A stretch of 64,000 nt of DNA from an uncultured Lachnospiraceae bacterium. Its GTDB lineage: Bacteria; Bacillota; Clostridia; Lachnospirales; Lachnospiraceae. Below, piece by piece: positions 7,982 through 16,559 of the stretch. The first letter of the stretch is position 1. Each line of letters starts with the position of its first letter. The stretch is taken from contig CAJUQB010000015.1 in assembly GCA_910588285.1 (NCBI GenBank), forward strand, positions 1 to 64,000, in the 5' to 3' direction. A program made the position numbers and the translations under genes. The notes beneath the pieces were generated by a model. That model was given only the letters and a program-made list of their open reading frames with translations. It was not told where the DNA came from and did no database searches.

Positions 7982-9457
7982 ATGGGCGATATCGTATTGC
8001 AGATGAAGAACATCACCAAGAGATATCCGGGCGTTGTGGCGCTTAACAGCGTCAGCGTAGATTTTGAAGCAGGCCAGGTCCATGCACTGTTAGGGGAGAA
8101 CGGAGCAGGAAAATCCACCTTGATTAAGGTACTTTCCGGAGCTGTCGAGAATGACGAAGGTCAGATTGTGATCGGCGGACAGGAATACAGTAAGATGACT
8201 CCGCTGATTTCCCGAACCCACGGCGTGGAGGTGATCTATCAGGAATACAACCTGATTCCCTCTTTGACAGTTGCGGAAAATATCTGTCTGGGAAGCAAGA
8301 TGCACGGCCTGTCCAACAAAGGTGAAATGATAAAGACAACCCAGCGTATATTTGACCAATACCGGATTGACATTAACCCCAGAATGTATGTAAGGGAGCT
8401 GTCTCCGGCCCAGCAGCAGCTGGTGGAGATCACCAAGGCCATTTCTAAGGATGCGAAGATTATTGTTATGGATGAGCCCACGGCCCAGCTGACCATGTCC
8501 GAGGTACAGAAGCTGTATGAAATCATCCGGAACCTGAAGGCCAAGAACTGTACCATTATTTACATTTCCCATCGTCTGGAGGAGCTGTTTGAGATTACGG
8601 ACTGTGTGACAGTTATGCGTGACGGCTGCTATGTGACCACTGTGAACACAGGGGAGACAGACCGTGACAAGCTGATTGCACTGATGGTGGGGCGCGAGCT
8701 GACCAATACATACCCGGACCGCAACTGCGCCACTCAGGAAGTGGTGCTGGAGATCGAAAATGTCAGCAGCTACCGCAATGATAATTGCTCCTTTGTGCTG
8801 CACAAGGGAGAGATTCTTGGCATGAGCGGCCTGGTGGGAGCCGGACGTACCGAGTTGATGCGGGCAGTGTTCGGCGCTGACAAGCGGCTGGGGGGGAAGA
8901 TACGTCTGAATGGGAAGGAAATCAATATCCGTTCTCCCAAGGAAGCTCTGGAGGCCGGAATCGGCCTGATTCCGGAGGACCGCAAGGAGCAGGGCTGTTT
9001 CCTGAATATGACCATTGAGTGGAACATCGCCATTTCCAATATCCGGAAATTAACAAAGAACCGTCTGGTCAGCAAGAAAATGATTGCAGAGCAGGCAGAG
9101 GTATATAAAAAGAAGCTGAATATCAAGACCCCGTCCCTGCAGCAGCGGGTTGGAAACTTGAGCGGCGGGAACCAGCAGAAGGTGGTTCTGGCCAAGGTGA
9201 TGGCAGCCAACACGGATATTTTGATTTTTGACGAGCCTACCCGGGGAATCGATATCGGGGCAAGGCATGAGATCTACCAGCTGATGAGCGAGCTGGTACA
9301 GGAAGGGAAATCCATTATTATGATCAGCTCTGATATGGAGGAGCTTCTGGGGATGTCCGACCGGATCGTGGTACTGTCGGAGGGACGTATCACCGGAGAA
9401 GTACAAAAAGAAGAATTCAGTCAGGAAAAGGTCCTTAGCCTGGCTTCCAATGAATAG
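7982..9457 (+). CDS. Sugar ABC transporter ATP-binding protein (RbsA/MglA type)
   Basis: The 491-residue protein contains two ABC domains, the usual RbsA size. Domain 1 has Walker A GENGAGKS (38-45), signature-like LSPAQQQ, Walker B IIVMDEPTAQ and an intact H-loop (ISHRLEE). Domain 2 has the non-canonical Walker A GLVGAGRTE typical of this family, signature SGGNQQK and Walker B ILIFDEPTRG. It powers import by the permease at 9469 using the binding protein at 6749. It is the intact counterpart of the degenerate protein at 5117. Confidence 0.93.
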   Translation: MGDIVLQMKNITKRYPGVVALNSVSVDFEAGQVHALLGENGAGKSTLIKVLSGAVENDEGQIVIGGQEYSKMTPLISRTHGVEVIYQEYNLIPSLTVAENICLGSKMHGLSNKGEMIKTTQRIFDQYRIDINPRMYVRELSPAQQQLVEITKAISKDAKIIVMDEPTAQLTMSEVQKLYEIIRNLKAKNCTIIYISHRLEELFEITDCVTVMRDGCYVTTVNTGETDRDKLIALMVGRELTNTYPDRNCATQEVVLEIENVSSYRNDNCSFVLHKGEILGMSGLVGAGRTELMRAVFGADKRLGGKIRLNGKEINIRSPKEALEAGIGLIPEDRKEQGCFLNMTIEWNIAISNIRKLTKNRLVSKKMIAEQAEVYKKKLNIKTPSLQQRVGNLSGGNQQKVVLAKVMAANTDILIFDEPTRGIDIGARHEIYQLMSELVQEGKSIIMISSDMEELLGMSDRIVVLSEGRITGEVQKEEFSQEKVLSLASNE

Positions 9458-9468
9458 GAGGATTTGTC

Positions 9469-10443
9469 ATGAATCAAGTAAAAGCAATTTTAAAATCCAA
9501 TGTCATGCTGCTGATCCTGATCGCGCTGGTGATTATATTCGGTATCGGTTCAGAGAACTTCCTGACAGCAAAGAACCTGTTGAATATCTGTACTCAGAAT
9601 GCATATTTTATCGTTGCATCCATTGGTGTGGGAATGATTATGATCAGCGGCGGCACCGACCTGTCGGTAGGGTACTGCATGTCTGTAATCAGCGTCTGCA
9701 TGGCAGTATTTATGCAGCGTGTGGGGCTGGCGTGGCCTCTGGCTGTGATCCTGGGTCTTGCCATCGGCGTAGCGCTGGGCGCCTTCAACGGCTTTGCGTC
9801 CAATCTGCTCCGGATCCATCCCATGATTGTAACATTGGCAACCATGACCATGTTCCAGGGAATTTCCTTTACCATTTCCGAGTCAAAGTCCTTCTTCAAC
9901 TTTGACGAGGCATTTGTAAACATCGGCCAGGGATATTTGGGGCCAATTTCTTTTCCGATTATATTTGCAATTATCATAGCAGTTGTGATACACTTTATCT
10001 TAGAGATGACCTGCTTCGGACGTTTTATCTATGCGGCCGGCGGCAACCCTGAGGCAGCCCGTCTGGCAGGTATCAATGTGAAGCGTGTAAAGGTATATGT
10101 ATTTATGATCGGCGGCTTCCTGTATGCTATCGCAGCCCTGCTTCTGACCGCCCGCGGAGGCTCTGCCAACTCCTCCATTGGACCTGGTACTGAGTTTAAT
10201 GCCATTACAGCCTGCGTGCTGGGAGGCGTATCCTTTATCGGCGGCGAAGGCAAGGTAAAGGGGGTTGTGATCGGCTGTCTGATTCTTGGCGTGCTGTCCA
10301 ACGGCATGCAGCTGATCGGCCTTGGCGTTTACATTCAGTATATTGTAAAGGGTATTATTTTGATGCTGTCCATCGGTTACGATACATATTCCAAGCAGGC
10401 CAAGGTGAAGAAGGTAGCTTCCGCCGAGAAGGCTGCAGCGTAA
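9469..10443 (+). CDS. Sugar ABC transporter permease (RbsC type)
   Basis: This 324-residue integral membrane protein has about eight to ten hydrophobic segments of the BPD_transp_2 family. It contains the family stretch around GGTDLSVG and the cytoplasmic EAARLAGIN coupling segment. AGGAGG precedes the ATG and it begins 11 bases after the ATPase stop, so the two are cotranscribed. Only one permease gene is present, so the channel is probably a homodimer as in RbsC. A terminator follows at 10460. Confidence 0.92.
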   Translation: MNQVKAILKSNVMLLILIALVIIFGIGSENFLTAKNLLNICTQNAYFIVASIGVGMIMISGGTDLSVGYCMSVISVCMAVFMQRVGLAWPLAVILGLAIGVALGAFNGFASNLLRIHPMIVTLATMTMFQGISFTISESKSFFNFDEAFVNIGQGYLGPISFPIIFAIIIAVVIHFILEMTCFGRFIYAAGGNPEAARLAGINVKRVKVYVFMIGGFLYAIAALLLTARGGSANSSIGPGTEFNAITACVLGGVSFIGGEGKVKGVVIGCLILGVLSNGMQLIGLGVYIQYIVKGIILMLSIGYDTYSKQAKVKKVASAEKAAA

Positions 10444-10459
10444 GCAAATTTTTGCCCGG

Positions 10460-10500
10460 AAGCCCGCGCGTAATTACAAGTTCAATAGCAGCGGGCTTTT
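10460..10500 (+). terminator. Rho-independent terminator after the permease gene
   Basis: Arms AAGCCCGC and GCGGGCTT enclose a 23-base loop and are followed by T residues to 10500. It separates the transporter transcript from the flavodoxin-type gene at 10635. Confidence 0.65.
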
Positions 10501-10572
10501 GGCAATAGTTTTCGGAATGTAATGGTGCAAGATGTGGTGTACCGCCCTTCGAGCCGACACCGTTATAGATAT

Positions 10573-10606
10573 ACAGCAGAATCCAACCTTTGGGGGATTC
10601 TGCTGT
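10573..10606 (+). promoter_or_regulatory. 12-bp inverted repeat in the leader of the flavodoxin-type gene
   Basis: ACAGCAGAATCC (10573-10584) and GGATTCTGCTGT (10595-10606) are exact complements with a 10-base loop and no T run after the second arm. It ends 29 bases before the start codon. It could be an operator, an mRNA-stabilising hairpin or a terminator for upstream read-through; no function is assigned. Confidence 0.45.
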
Positions 10607-10634
10607 CAAAAATGAAAAACGGAGGGTAAGAAAA

Positions 10635-11588
10635 ATGAGCAAAGTAGTAGGTTTATCCTGGGGACGCAAAATGTCCAACACAGACGTGATGATCAAGGAG
10701 ATACTGTTAAAGTGTCAGGAGGCGGGACACGAGATTCAGTTTCTCCGCCCTGATGACCTTGACATCAAGCCCTGCAGCGGGTGTACGGCCTGTGTGGTGG
10801 GGATCATGTCCGGGCGCAACAACGGAAGCTGTATTTACAAGGATGATCTTCATATCCTGGAGGAAGCATGGTATTCCGCAGATGCCGTGATTATCGGCTC
10901 CCCGGTGTATGAGACCTCCCCCAGCGGTACCTTCAAGAACTTCTGTGACCGGATGGGTCCGTCCCATGACCTGTCATTCCTGAAGGAGGCCTATGAGGAG
11001 CGCAAGGCTGCCGGCAAGACAGGAGCAGAGCTGCCGGATGAGCGTGCCTTCAAGACCCGTGTGGGCTGTATCGTGGCTTCCGGAGGGGCTGTGACCAAGA
11101 ACTGGACGGTAATGACCATTCCCGTGATGTACGAGTGCATGATGGCTACCGGTGTGGATGTGATTGATACCCATGTGTATTACGGAGCTATGAAGGTAGA
11201 GCATGTGCTGGGGGCTCCGGAGCAGATGGAGCGCATGGATCAGATGGCACAGAATATCATTGATTCCCTGGCAGCCACAGACCTGGAGGAGAAGACCAAA
11301 TGGCGGGGAGCCGAGGAGGGCGCATGTCCGGTCTGCCACCAGAGTGTGTTTGAGGTGTTCCCGGGAAGCGACAAGGTGGAATGTACCATCTGCGGCATTG
11401 AGGGTAAGGTTGAAGTCAAGGACGGCAAGGCGACCTATACCTTCTGCGAGCAACAGCAGGCCCGCTCCCGGATGAAATACGCCGGTAAGCTGGAGCATTC
11501 CAATGAGATCAAGCATGGGGCCATGACCCAGAAGAAGGTGGAGGGTCTCAAGGAGCTGAAGGAGAAATACCTTCATGTAGGTGAATAG
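10635..11588 (+). CDS. Flavodoxin-fold NAD(P)H:FMN reductase-like protein with C-terminal zinc ribbon
   Basis: The protein has 317 residues. The N-terminal part (about 1-200) matches NADPH-dependent FMN reductase folds: an FMN-phosphate loop near residues 8-14 (SWGRKMS), a Cys cluster C47-x2-C50-x2-C53, and the IIGSPVYETSPSGTFKNF segment. The C-terminal part carries two Cys-x2-Cys pairs (from Cys231 and around residue 250), a rubredoxin or zinc-ribbon-like metal site. GGAGGG precedes the ATG at 10635. It lies downstream of the importer but behind a terminator, so it may have its own expression. The redox partner and substrate are unknown; reduction of an aglycone or other imported compound is a guess from context. 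Confidence 0.75.
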   Translation: MSKVVGLSWGRKMSNTDVMIKEILLKCQEAGHEIQFLRPDDLDIKPCSGCTACVVGIMSGRNNGSCIYKDDLHILEEAWYSADAVIIGSPVYETSPSGTFKNFCDRMGPSHDLSFLKEAYEERKAAGKTGAELPDERAFKTRVGCIVASGGAVTKNWTVMTIPVMYECMMATGVDVIDTHVYYGAMKVEHVLGAPEQMERMDQMAQNIIDSLAATDLEEKTKWRGAEEGACPVCHQSVFEVFPGSDKVECTICGIEGKVEVKDGKATYTFCEQQQARSRMKYAGKLEHSNEIKHGAMTQKKVEGLKELKEKYLHVGE

Positions 11589-11598
11589 CAATAAAAGC

Positions 11599-11627
11599 TT
11601 TACACGTCCATATATGGCTGTTATAAT
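11599..11627 (+). promoter_or_regulatory. Near-consensus sigma-A promoter before a 42-residue protein gene
   Basis: TTTACA (11599-11604) and TATAAT (11622-11627) are 17 bases apart. Predicted start of transcription is near 11634, leaving a leader of about 40 bases before the small gene at 11673. Confidence 0.75.
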
Positions 11628-11672
11628 GAGTGTACTACTTAAAAACGCGCTTTCTGAGAATGAGGTGAGAGA

Positions 11673-11801
11673 ATGACAGGGAAAGAAATTGTAAATTTAA
11701 TCAGACAGCTTAGGGAAAGTGGTATGAGTGATACAAAAATACTTGACTTGATTGAGTATATTGAGACACATGATCCGCAAGAGCAGCCAAGGAAAGAGTA
11801 A
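11673..11801 (+). CDS. Small conserved-looking 42-residue protein of unknown function
   Basis: ATG at 11673 follows GAGGTGAGAG; the frame runs 42 codons to TAA at 11799. The product starts MTGKEIVNLIRQLRES, continues with GMSDTKILDLIEYIETHDP and ends in a polar Gln/Lys-rich tail. It is predicted to be two short helices, with no signal peptide and no cysteines. A consensus promoter (11599) and a strong terminator (11825) flank it, so it is an independent short transcript and unlikely to be a chance frame. I do not recognise a named family. Confidence 0.6.
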   Translation: MTGKEIVNLIRQLRESGMSDTKILDLIEYIETHDPQEQPRKE

Positions 11802-11824
11802 TGGAACGAATAACCGTATGAAAA

Positions 11825-11870
11825 GGTGCAAAGCCTCCTCTATGGAATGATGAGGCTTTGCACCTTTTTT
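11825..11870. terminator. Strong bidirectional rho-independent terminator
   Basis: Thirteen-base arms GGTGCAAAGCCTC and GAGGCTTTGCACC around a 14-base loop are followed by TTTTTT on the plus strand and preceded by AAAA, giving TTTT on the minus strand. It can end both the small gene at 11673 and the leftward sulfatase operon. Confidence 0.85.
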
Positions 11871-11948
11871 GTGAAATAGGAAATTCCTTCGGATTTCCTA
11901 TCTCACAAAAAGCCCTCCGGGCAGGATGCGCACCTCGCGGAGGTGAAA
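11871..11948 (+). repeat. Dispersed hairpin repeat, copy A
   Basis: A 14-base imperfect inverted repeat (GTGAAATAGGAAAT with ATTTCCTATCTCAC) is followed by AAAAAGCCCTCCGGGC and a GC-rich tail. The same arrangement, about 80-85 percent identical, occurs at 34808-34887, with paired changes in the stem. Both copies directly follow a terminator T run. Beyond 11948 to 12018 this copy continues with further short inverted repeats (for example AAGAATGCG with CGCATTCTT, 11980-12002) and no gene. Confidence 0.65.
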
Positions 11949-12018
11949 TTAGCCGTGAACGGCACCGCTCGGGCGCGAAGAATGCGCAGAGCGCATTCTT
12001 TTCTACAGGGGCTTTCCC

Positions 12019-13359
12019 CTACTGGATACGCTCATAATCTTCCGGATCCCGGCTGTCCGGATCAATGCAGGTAATGGTATTCAGCACCATCCCCTCCGGC
12101 CGCGGCAGGTTCCCGCTTTCCACAAAATCGCCGGTTTCCTTCATATGTCCGGCAAGCCTTGCCCGCAGATCACTGGCAATGGGCGCATAATCCGGGCAGC
12201 CGATCAGGTTTTGGCGCTCCCCGGGATCGAAGCTTAAGTCAAACAGCATCTCACGGTCTATCTGCCGTGACAGCAGTCCTTCCTCCAGAAGGAAATCCTT
12301 GCTGCCGCCGGCATCTATATTGGCAGGCACATAATCGTCATTTACGCCATAGCGGCGGATATATTTGTAGCGTTTTGTGCGGATGCAGCGCTGGGGCTCT
12401 GCAGCAGCATGGTAGGTGACCTCAGAGAACACGGCATCGTTTACCTCGGCCTCTGGATTTTCAAGAATGGGGACCAGGGAACGGCCGGTCAGCCATTCCG
12501 GCGCCGGGATTCCCAACAGCTCACACAGCGTAGGATAGAGATCCACCTGGGATACCAGGGCATCCGTGACCTTACCGGCACTGGGGTTGCCCGGATATTT
12601 GAGGATCAGGGAAACTCCGATGCCCGTATCATACAGATTGCACTTCATGTGGGGGAAGGCAATCCCGTGATCCGTGGTGTAGAGGATCAGGGTATTGTCA
12701 ATAAGCCCCTGCGCTTCCAGCTCCTCCAACACCCGGCCAATGCAGTGATCAGCACGCAGGGCAGAGGTAACGTAGCCGGCAAAATCCTCCCTTGTTTTCG
12801 CATTGTCCGGCAGACAGGGCGGCACCCGCAGGTAATCGGGATTCACGCTGCCGTCAATCTCCAGAAAGGGGCGATGGGTGTGGGCCAGGCCGTAGGACAT
12901 GAAAAACGGTTTCTCATGGGCCTCCTTCAGATAGGCAATGGCCGCATCCCCATTGCAAAGATCCCAGGCAGTCAAATCCTCGGCCTCCCGCCGGGGATCC
13001 ACAAACACCCGGTCATAGCCAATGCCCTTTGGATTTTTGCACTCATGCTGCATACCGAACAGCGCTGTCTCATAGCCAAAGGCTTTCAGATAATTGGCCA
13101 GATGCCTGGAGTAATCATTCAGGGAAAAGCCCCGGTGGGCCAGGCCGTACATGCCGTTGGCATGAGGCGGCTGCCCGGTGAGCAGGGCCGCCCGACTGGG
13201 GGAGCAGGTGGGGCCGCAGCAGTAAGCGTTGCGGAACAGCGTACCCTCCTGGGCCAGCCTCATAAGATGAGGGGTGGAAATAGCCGGGTCATAGGGTTCG
13301 ATCATTCTGCCGGTATCGTGGGTGTGCACATATAAAATGTTCATGGGTTTCGTTGTCAT
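12019..13359 (-). CDS. Sulfatase (type I, Cys-type formylglycine)
   Basis: This 446-residue alkaline-phosphatase-superfamily enzyme contains the sulfatase signature C-S-P-S-R at Cys52, followed by AALLTG. The Cys would be converted to formylglycine by an anaerobic sulfatase-maturating enzyme, not seen in this window. An early Asp (HTHDTGR) and a later YTTDHG segment supply metal ligands. The ATG at 13359 has GGAG upstream and skips an N-terminal extension. No signal peptide is visible, so it should act in the cytoplasm on an imported substrate. It is the last gene of an operon with a GH65 phosphorylase and sugar importer, suggesting removal of sulfate from a sugar. Confidence 0.88.
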   Translation of the reverse strand: MTTKPMNILYVHTHDTGRMIEPYDPAISTPHLMRLAQEGTLFRNAYCCGPTCSPSRAALLTGQPPHANGMYGLAHRGFSLNDYSRHLANYLKAFGYETALFGMQHECKNPKGIGYDRVFVDPRREAEDLTAWDLCNGDAAIAYLKEAHEKPFFMSYGLAHTHRPFLEIDGSVNPDYLRVPPCLPDNAKTREDFAGYVTSALRADHCIGRVLEELEAQGLIDNTLILYTTDHGIAFPHMKCNLYDTGIGVSLILKYPGNPSAGKVTDALVSQVDLYPTLCELLGIPAPEWLTGRSLVPILENPEAEVNDAVFSEVTYHAAAEPQRCIRTKRYKYIRRYGVNDDYVPANIDAGGSKDFLLEEGLLSRQIDREMLFDLSFDPGERQNLIGCPDYAPIASDLRARLAGHMKETGDFVESGNLPRPEGMVLNTITCIDPDSRDPEDYERIQ

Positions 13360-13385
13360 AGCATTGTCTCCAATCTGGAAATGTA

Positions 13386-14243
13386 TTAGATTTCCATCCC
13401 ATCGTAAGCCACCGTACACTTCATCGGCAGTCCGGAATCATCAAACATTTTCTGCAGCGTCTCATGATCCGCCTGATGGCAATGGTTGATATGAGTCAGA
13501 TAGACCCGGGTGTGGGCATCAATAGTTCCCTGTGACAGAAGGCGCTCAAACACCTTTACGCAGGCAGAATAGCTCAAGTGCCCTGGATTGGGGTAGGTAT
13601 CCTCACCGCCGCCATAGGTACATTCGCTGATCAAAATATCAATGTGGTGGCTGCGGAGGGCTTCATAGGTTTCCTCCAGATAGGGGCCTGTGTCACAGCC
13701 GTAAAACAGCAGGGTCCCATTTGCCATACGGATCAGGTAGTTGGCTGCATCCTCCTTCAGATCTCCCCGATGATTCCCCCGCAGAGGCGTCACGGAAAGC
13801 ATGCCCACAGAATAGGTCTCGCCATAGTCCATATAGTGGGCCTTGATCACACTCTGCTCCTCCAGGGCTTTGAATTTTCCGCCAAGGATAAAATCAGAAT
13901 TCTCGTATTTTTCAACGATCTTGCCGGCATCCCCGGTAAAATAGTAATTCAGGGGGCCTGACCGCCGCACTGTGGCCATCCGGCGCACCTCCATCATATC
14001 GTAGGCAAAATGATCCGGATGCGTGTGGGTAACCAGTACGTGGGCCAGCTCCTTCAGGTCTCCGTAGAGGGCCGCCTGATGGAAGGCATCCGGCCCCAGA
14101 TCAATGGAGATTTCCTCATTGAGACGGAACATGGAGCGGGTCCGCAGGTCCTTGCCGCCGTGGGTGCGGGCGTACTCGCAGAGATAACAGCTGCAAAAAG
14201 GGCTGGGCAGCCCTTCCGCTGCCCCTGTGCCATAAAATTTCAT
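13386..14243 (-). CDS. PhnP-like metallo-beta-lactamase-fold hydrolase
   Basis: This 285-residue protein opens with GTGAAEGLPSPFCSCYLC, the Cys-rich start typical of PhnP-type phosphodiesterases, where the cysteines bind a structural zinc. The catalytic metal motif H-x-H-x-D-H is at 73-78 (HTHPDH). A further HINHCHQ segment near the C-terminus adds ligands. Its start overlaps the stop of the GH65 gene by four bases (ATGA), so translation is coupled. PhnP acts on cyclic ribosyl phosphodiesters; here the gene sits in a glycan operon, so the substrate is probably a sugar phosphodiester or lactone-like compound, which is inference. Confidence 0.82.
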   Translation of the reverse strand: MKFYGTGAAEGLPSPFCSCYLCEYARTHGGKDLRTRSMFRLNEEISIDLGPDAFHQAALYGDLKELAHVLVTHTHPDHFAYDMMEVRRMATVRRSGPLNYYFTGDAGKIVEKYENSDFILGGKFKALEEQSVIKAHYMDYGETYSVGMLSVTPLRGNHRGDLKEDAANYLIRMANGTLLFYGCDTGPYLEETYEALRSHHIDILISECTYGGGEDTYPNPGHLSYSACVKVFERLLSQGTIDAHTRVYLTHINHCHQADHETLQKMFDDSGLPMKCTVAYDGMEI

Positions 14244-16540
14244 ATTGTTACCGCCTTTCCGGGGATAGCCAGCGTGGATGCCAGCTCATAAGCTTCCCCA
14301 TAGACATGGATGGTTTTCGGTTCTCCCTTTACCAGGGTGAAAATGGTTTCTTTTTCCGACACTGCCACCTGGATCTGGCTGCCCTCATAGAGGATCTTGA
14401 ATCGATAGCCCTTCCATTGGGAGGGAAGGGTGGGAGAAAACCAGATTCCGCTTTCCTTCAGACGGAAGCCGCCGAAGCCATAGACAATAGACATATAATT
14501 ACCGCCCATGTTGGCTGTGTGGATGCCGTCCTTGGTGTTGTGATGCAGGTTAAACAGGTCAAGCTTGGCCGAATCGCCGAAATAGGCGTAGGCCTTTTCC
14601 GTAAGCCCCAGCTTGGAGGCCACGATGCTGAAAATGCAGGTGGACAGAGAGGAATCGTGGGTTGTCACCTTCTCATAATAGGCGAAGGAGCGCCGGATGG
14701 TCTCAATGTCCTGGGCATCCTCATAAATGAAATGGGCCAGTACCGTATCTGCCTGCTTGCACACCTGGAACCGGTAAATATACAGCGGATGGTAATAGAG
14801 CAGCAGCGGATAATGGTCCTTGGGCGTGTGCTCAAAATCCCACATAGCCTTCTGCAGGAAGGAATCGTCCTGGGGATTGATGCCCAGCTCCTCATCGTAT
14901 GGCAGGTACATCTGCTGCTCAGCCTGGGCGAACTGGGCGACCTCCTCCTGGGTAAGGCCGATCCGCTCCGCTGCCTCCAGGGTGCCTGCCTCCTTCAGCA
15001 ATTGATAGAAGCGCACTGCCCAGTGGAGGTTGTACTGAGCCGATGCATTGGTAAAGTAGTTATTATTTACAATGCAGGTATATTCGTCCGGCCCGGTGAC
15101 AGCATTGATGTGGAACTTCCCATGGCAGTAATTGCCGGCATCCATCCACAGCCGTGCCGTTTCAAATACGATCTCCGCGCCCTTTTCTGCAATAAATGCA
15201 AGATCCTTGGTGGCCAGGTAGTAGGCAACCACAGAATAGGCGATATCGCCATTGATGTGATACTGGGCAGAGCCGGAGGGAAAATATCCGCTGCATTCCT
15301 TGCCCATGATGGTGCGCCAGGGATAGAGGGCTCCCTTTGTATGCCCCAGGATCCTTGCATTCTCCCGGGCTGCCTCCAGGATGCTGTAGCGGTAGGCCAC
15401 AAGGTTTTTGGAGAGCGCCGGGTTGGTCAGGGTAAAGAAGGGCTGCATGTACATCTCTGTATCCCAGAAATAGTGGCCCTCATAGCCCTCGCCGCTTAAG
15501 CCCTTGGCCGCGATGTTGCTGTGCTCATCCTTGCCCACGGACTGGAGCAGCTGGTACATATTGTACCGGGTGGCAATGGCCAGCTCGTCGTCCCCCTCAA
15601 TCTCCAGAGAGGACTGATCCCAGAAGATGTCAAGATAGTGCCGCTGGGCAGCATAATGCTCCTCCAGAGGAAGCTCCAGAGCCTTTTTCAGCTCCCGTGC
15701 AGCGGCTGTGCGGCAGCCTCTGTAACGGATGGAATCTGCAAAAACGGTATATTTGACCAGAGTCACGGTCTCTCCCTCTGCAATGGGGGCCGCAAGCATG
15801 GCCGCTGCACGGTGGCCCTCAAGGCTCGTAGAAACGGAACCCTTTTTGGACAGGATATTTTTTACAGCAGTGCAGACAGTCAGGTCTGATTTTGAGGTGC
15901 GGGTCACCAGGAAGGAGACATCCTCCACAAATTCCGCGCTCACCGGAAGCAGGTGTTCGAAGCTCTCTCCGGCCACCCGGGGGTCATTGGGATTGCAGTA
16001 ATTTTTTACATCCCCCAGGTGGGTGGACAGGAATGAGACATTTCCATTGAAATTCAGGGCTTTAACGGAATATTCAATGGTAAACAGAGAGAGCTGCACA
16101 AAGGAGGCCATTCTCCGGATATGAATCTCCGCCCGCTTCCCGGCCGGGGAGCGCCAGATTACCTGACGCCCGCTGACACCGGCTGCCATATCCAGATAAC
16201 GGCGGCTCTCCTCCACCGTACCCTGGAACATGGAAAAGGCTTCTCCATCCAGAAGCAGCTGAATCCCCTGGGAATCCGCTACGTTGAGCATGGTCTGCTT
16301 CTCCTCGCAGAGGCCGCAGAGCTTTTCTGCCTGCTTCATTTCCGCAAAATCATAAAAGCCATTGATGTAGGAGCCGCGGATGGAGTCATAGTCACTGGGA
16401 TATCCCTCCTCCAGGCAGGCCCGCACGCCCAGATAGCCGTTGGCGGTGTGAAATACCGTTTCCTCCAGCATCAGACTTGCATTATCCAGGCAGATGTCTT
16501 TTTTTTCATAAATAAACTGTGAAGATTGAATATTTTTCAT
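14240..16540 (-). CDS. Glycoside hydrolase family 65 disaccharide phosphorylase
   Basis: The 766-residue enzyme has the GH65 layout: N-terminal beta-sandwich, linker helix, (alpha/alpha)6 barrel and a small C-terminal beta domain. The general acid is Glu486 in GPDEYTC, followed by VNNNYFTN as in maltose and kojibiose phosphorylases. GGAGGACAAC upstream sets the start at 16540. GH65 enzymes cleave alpha-linked disaccharides with inorganic phosphate to give beta-glucose 1-phosphate. The specificity (maltose, trehalose, kojibiose, nigerose or another) cannot be read from sequence. It follows two permease genes and precedes a sulfatase, so the importer probably delivers its substrate. Confidence 0.9.
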   Translation of the reverse strand: MKNIQSSQFIYEKKDICLDNASLMLEETVFHTANGYLGVRACLEEGYPSDYDSIRGSYINGFYDFAEMKQAEKLCGLCEEKQTMLNVADSQGIQLLLDGEAFSMFQGTVEESRRYLDMAAGVSGRQVIWRSPAGKRAEIHIRRMASFVQLSLFTIEYSVKALNFNGNVSFLSTHLGDVKNYCNPNDPRVAGESFEHLLPVSAEFVEDVSFLVTRTSKSDLTVCTAVKNILSKKGSVSTSLEGHRAAAMLAAPIAEGETVTLVKYTVFADSIRYRGCRTAAARELKKALELPLEEHYAAQRHYLDIFWDQSSLEIEGDDELAIATRYNMYQLLQSVGKDEHSNIAAKGLSGEGYEGHYFWDTEMYMQPFFTLTNPALSKNLVAYRYSILEAARENARILGHTKGALYPWRTIMGKECSGYFPSGSAQYHINGDIAYSVVAYYLATKDLAFIAEKGAEIVFETARLWMDAGNYCHGKFHINAVTGPDEYTCIVNNNYFTNASAQYNLHWAVRFYQLLKEAGTLEAAERIGLTQEEVAQFAQAEQQMYLPYDEELGINPQDDSFLQKAMWDFEHTPKDHYPLLLYYHPLYIYRFQVCKQADTVLAHFIYEDAQDIETIRRSFAYYEKVTTHDSSLSTCIFSIVASKLGLTEKAYAYFGDSAKLDLFNLHHNTKDGIHTANMGGNYMSIVYGFGGFRLKESGIWFSPTLPSQWKGYRFKILYEGSQIQVAVSEKETIFTLVKGEPKTIHVYGEAYELASTLAIPGKAVTI

Positions 16541-16559
16541 GTTGTCCTCCAAATTCCTG

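Noticed and set aside
14306..15499. 397-codon plus-strand frame inside the GH65 gene
   Set aside because: It is antisense to a convincing GH65 protein and shows no domain.
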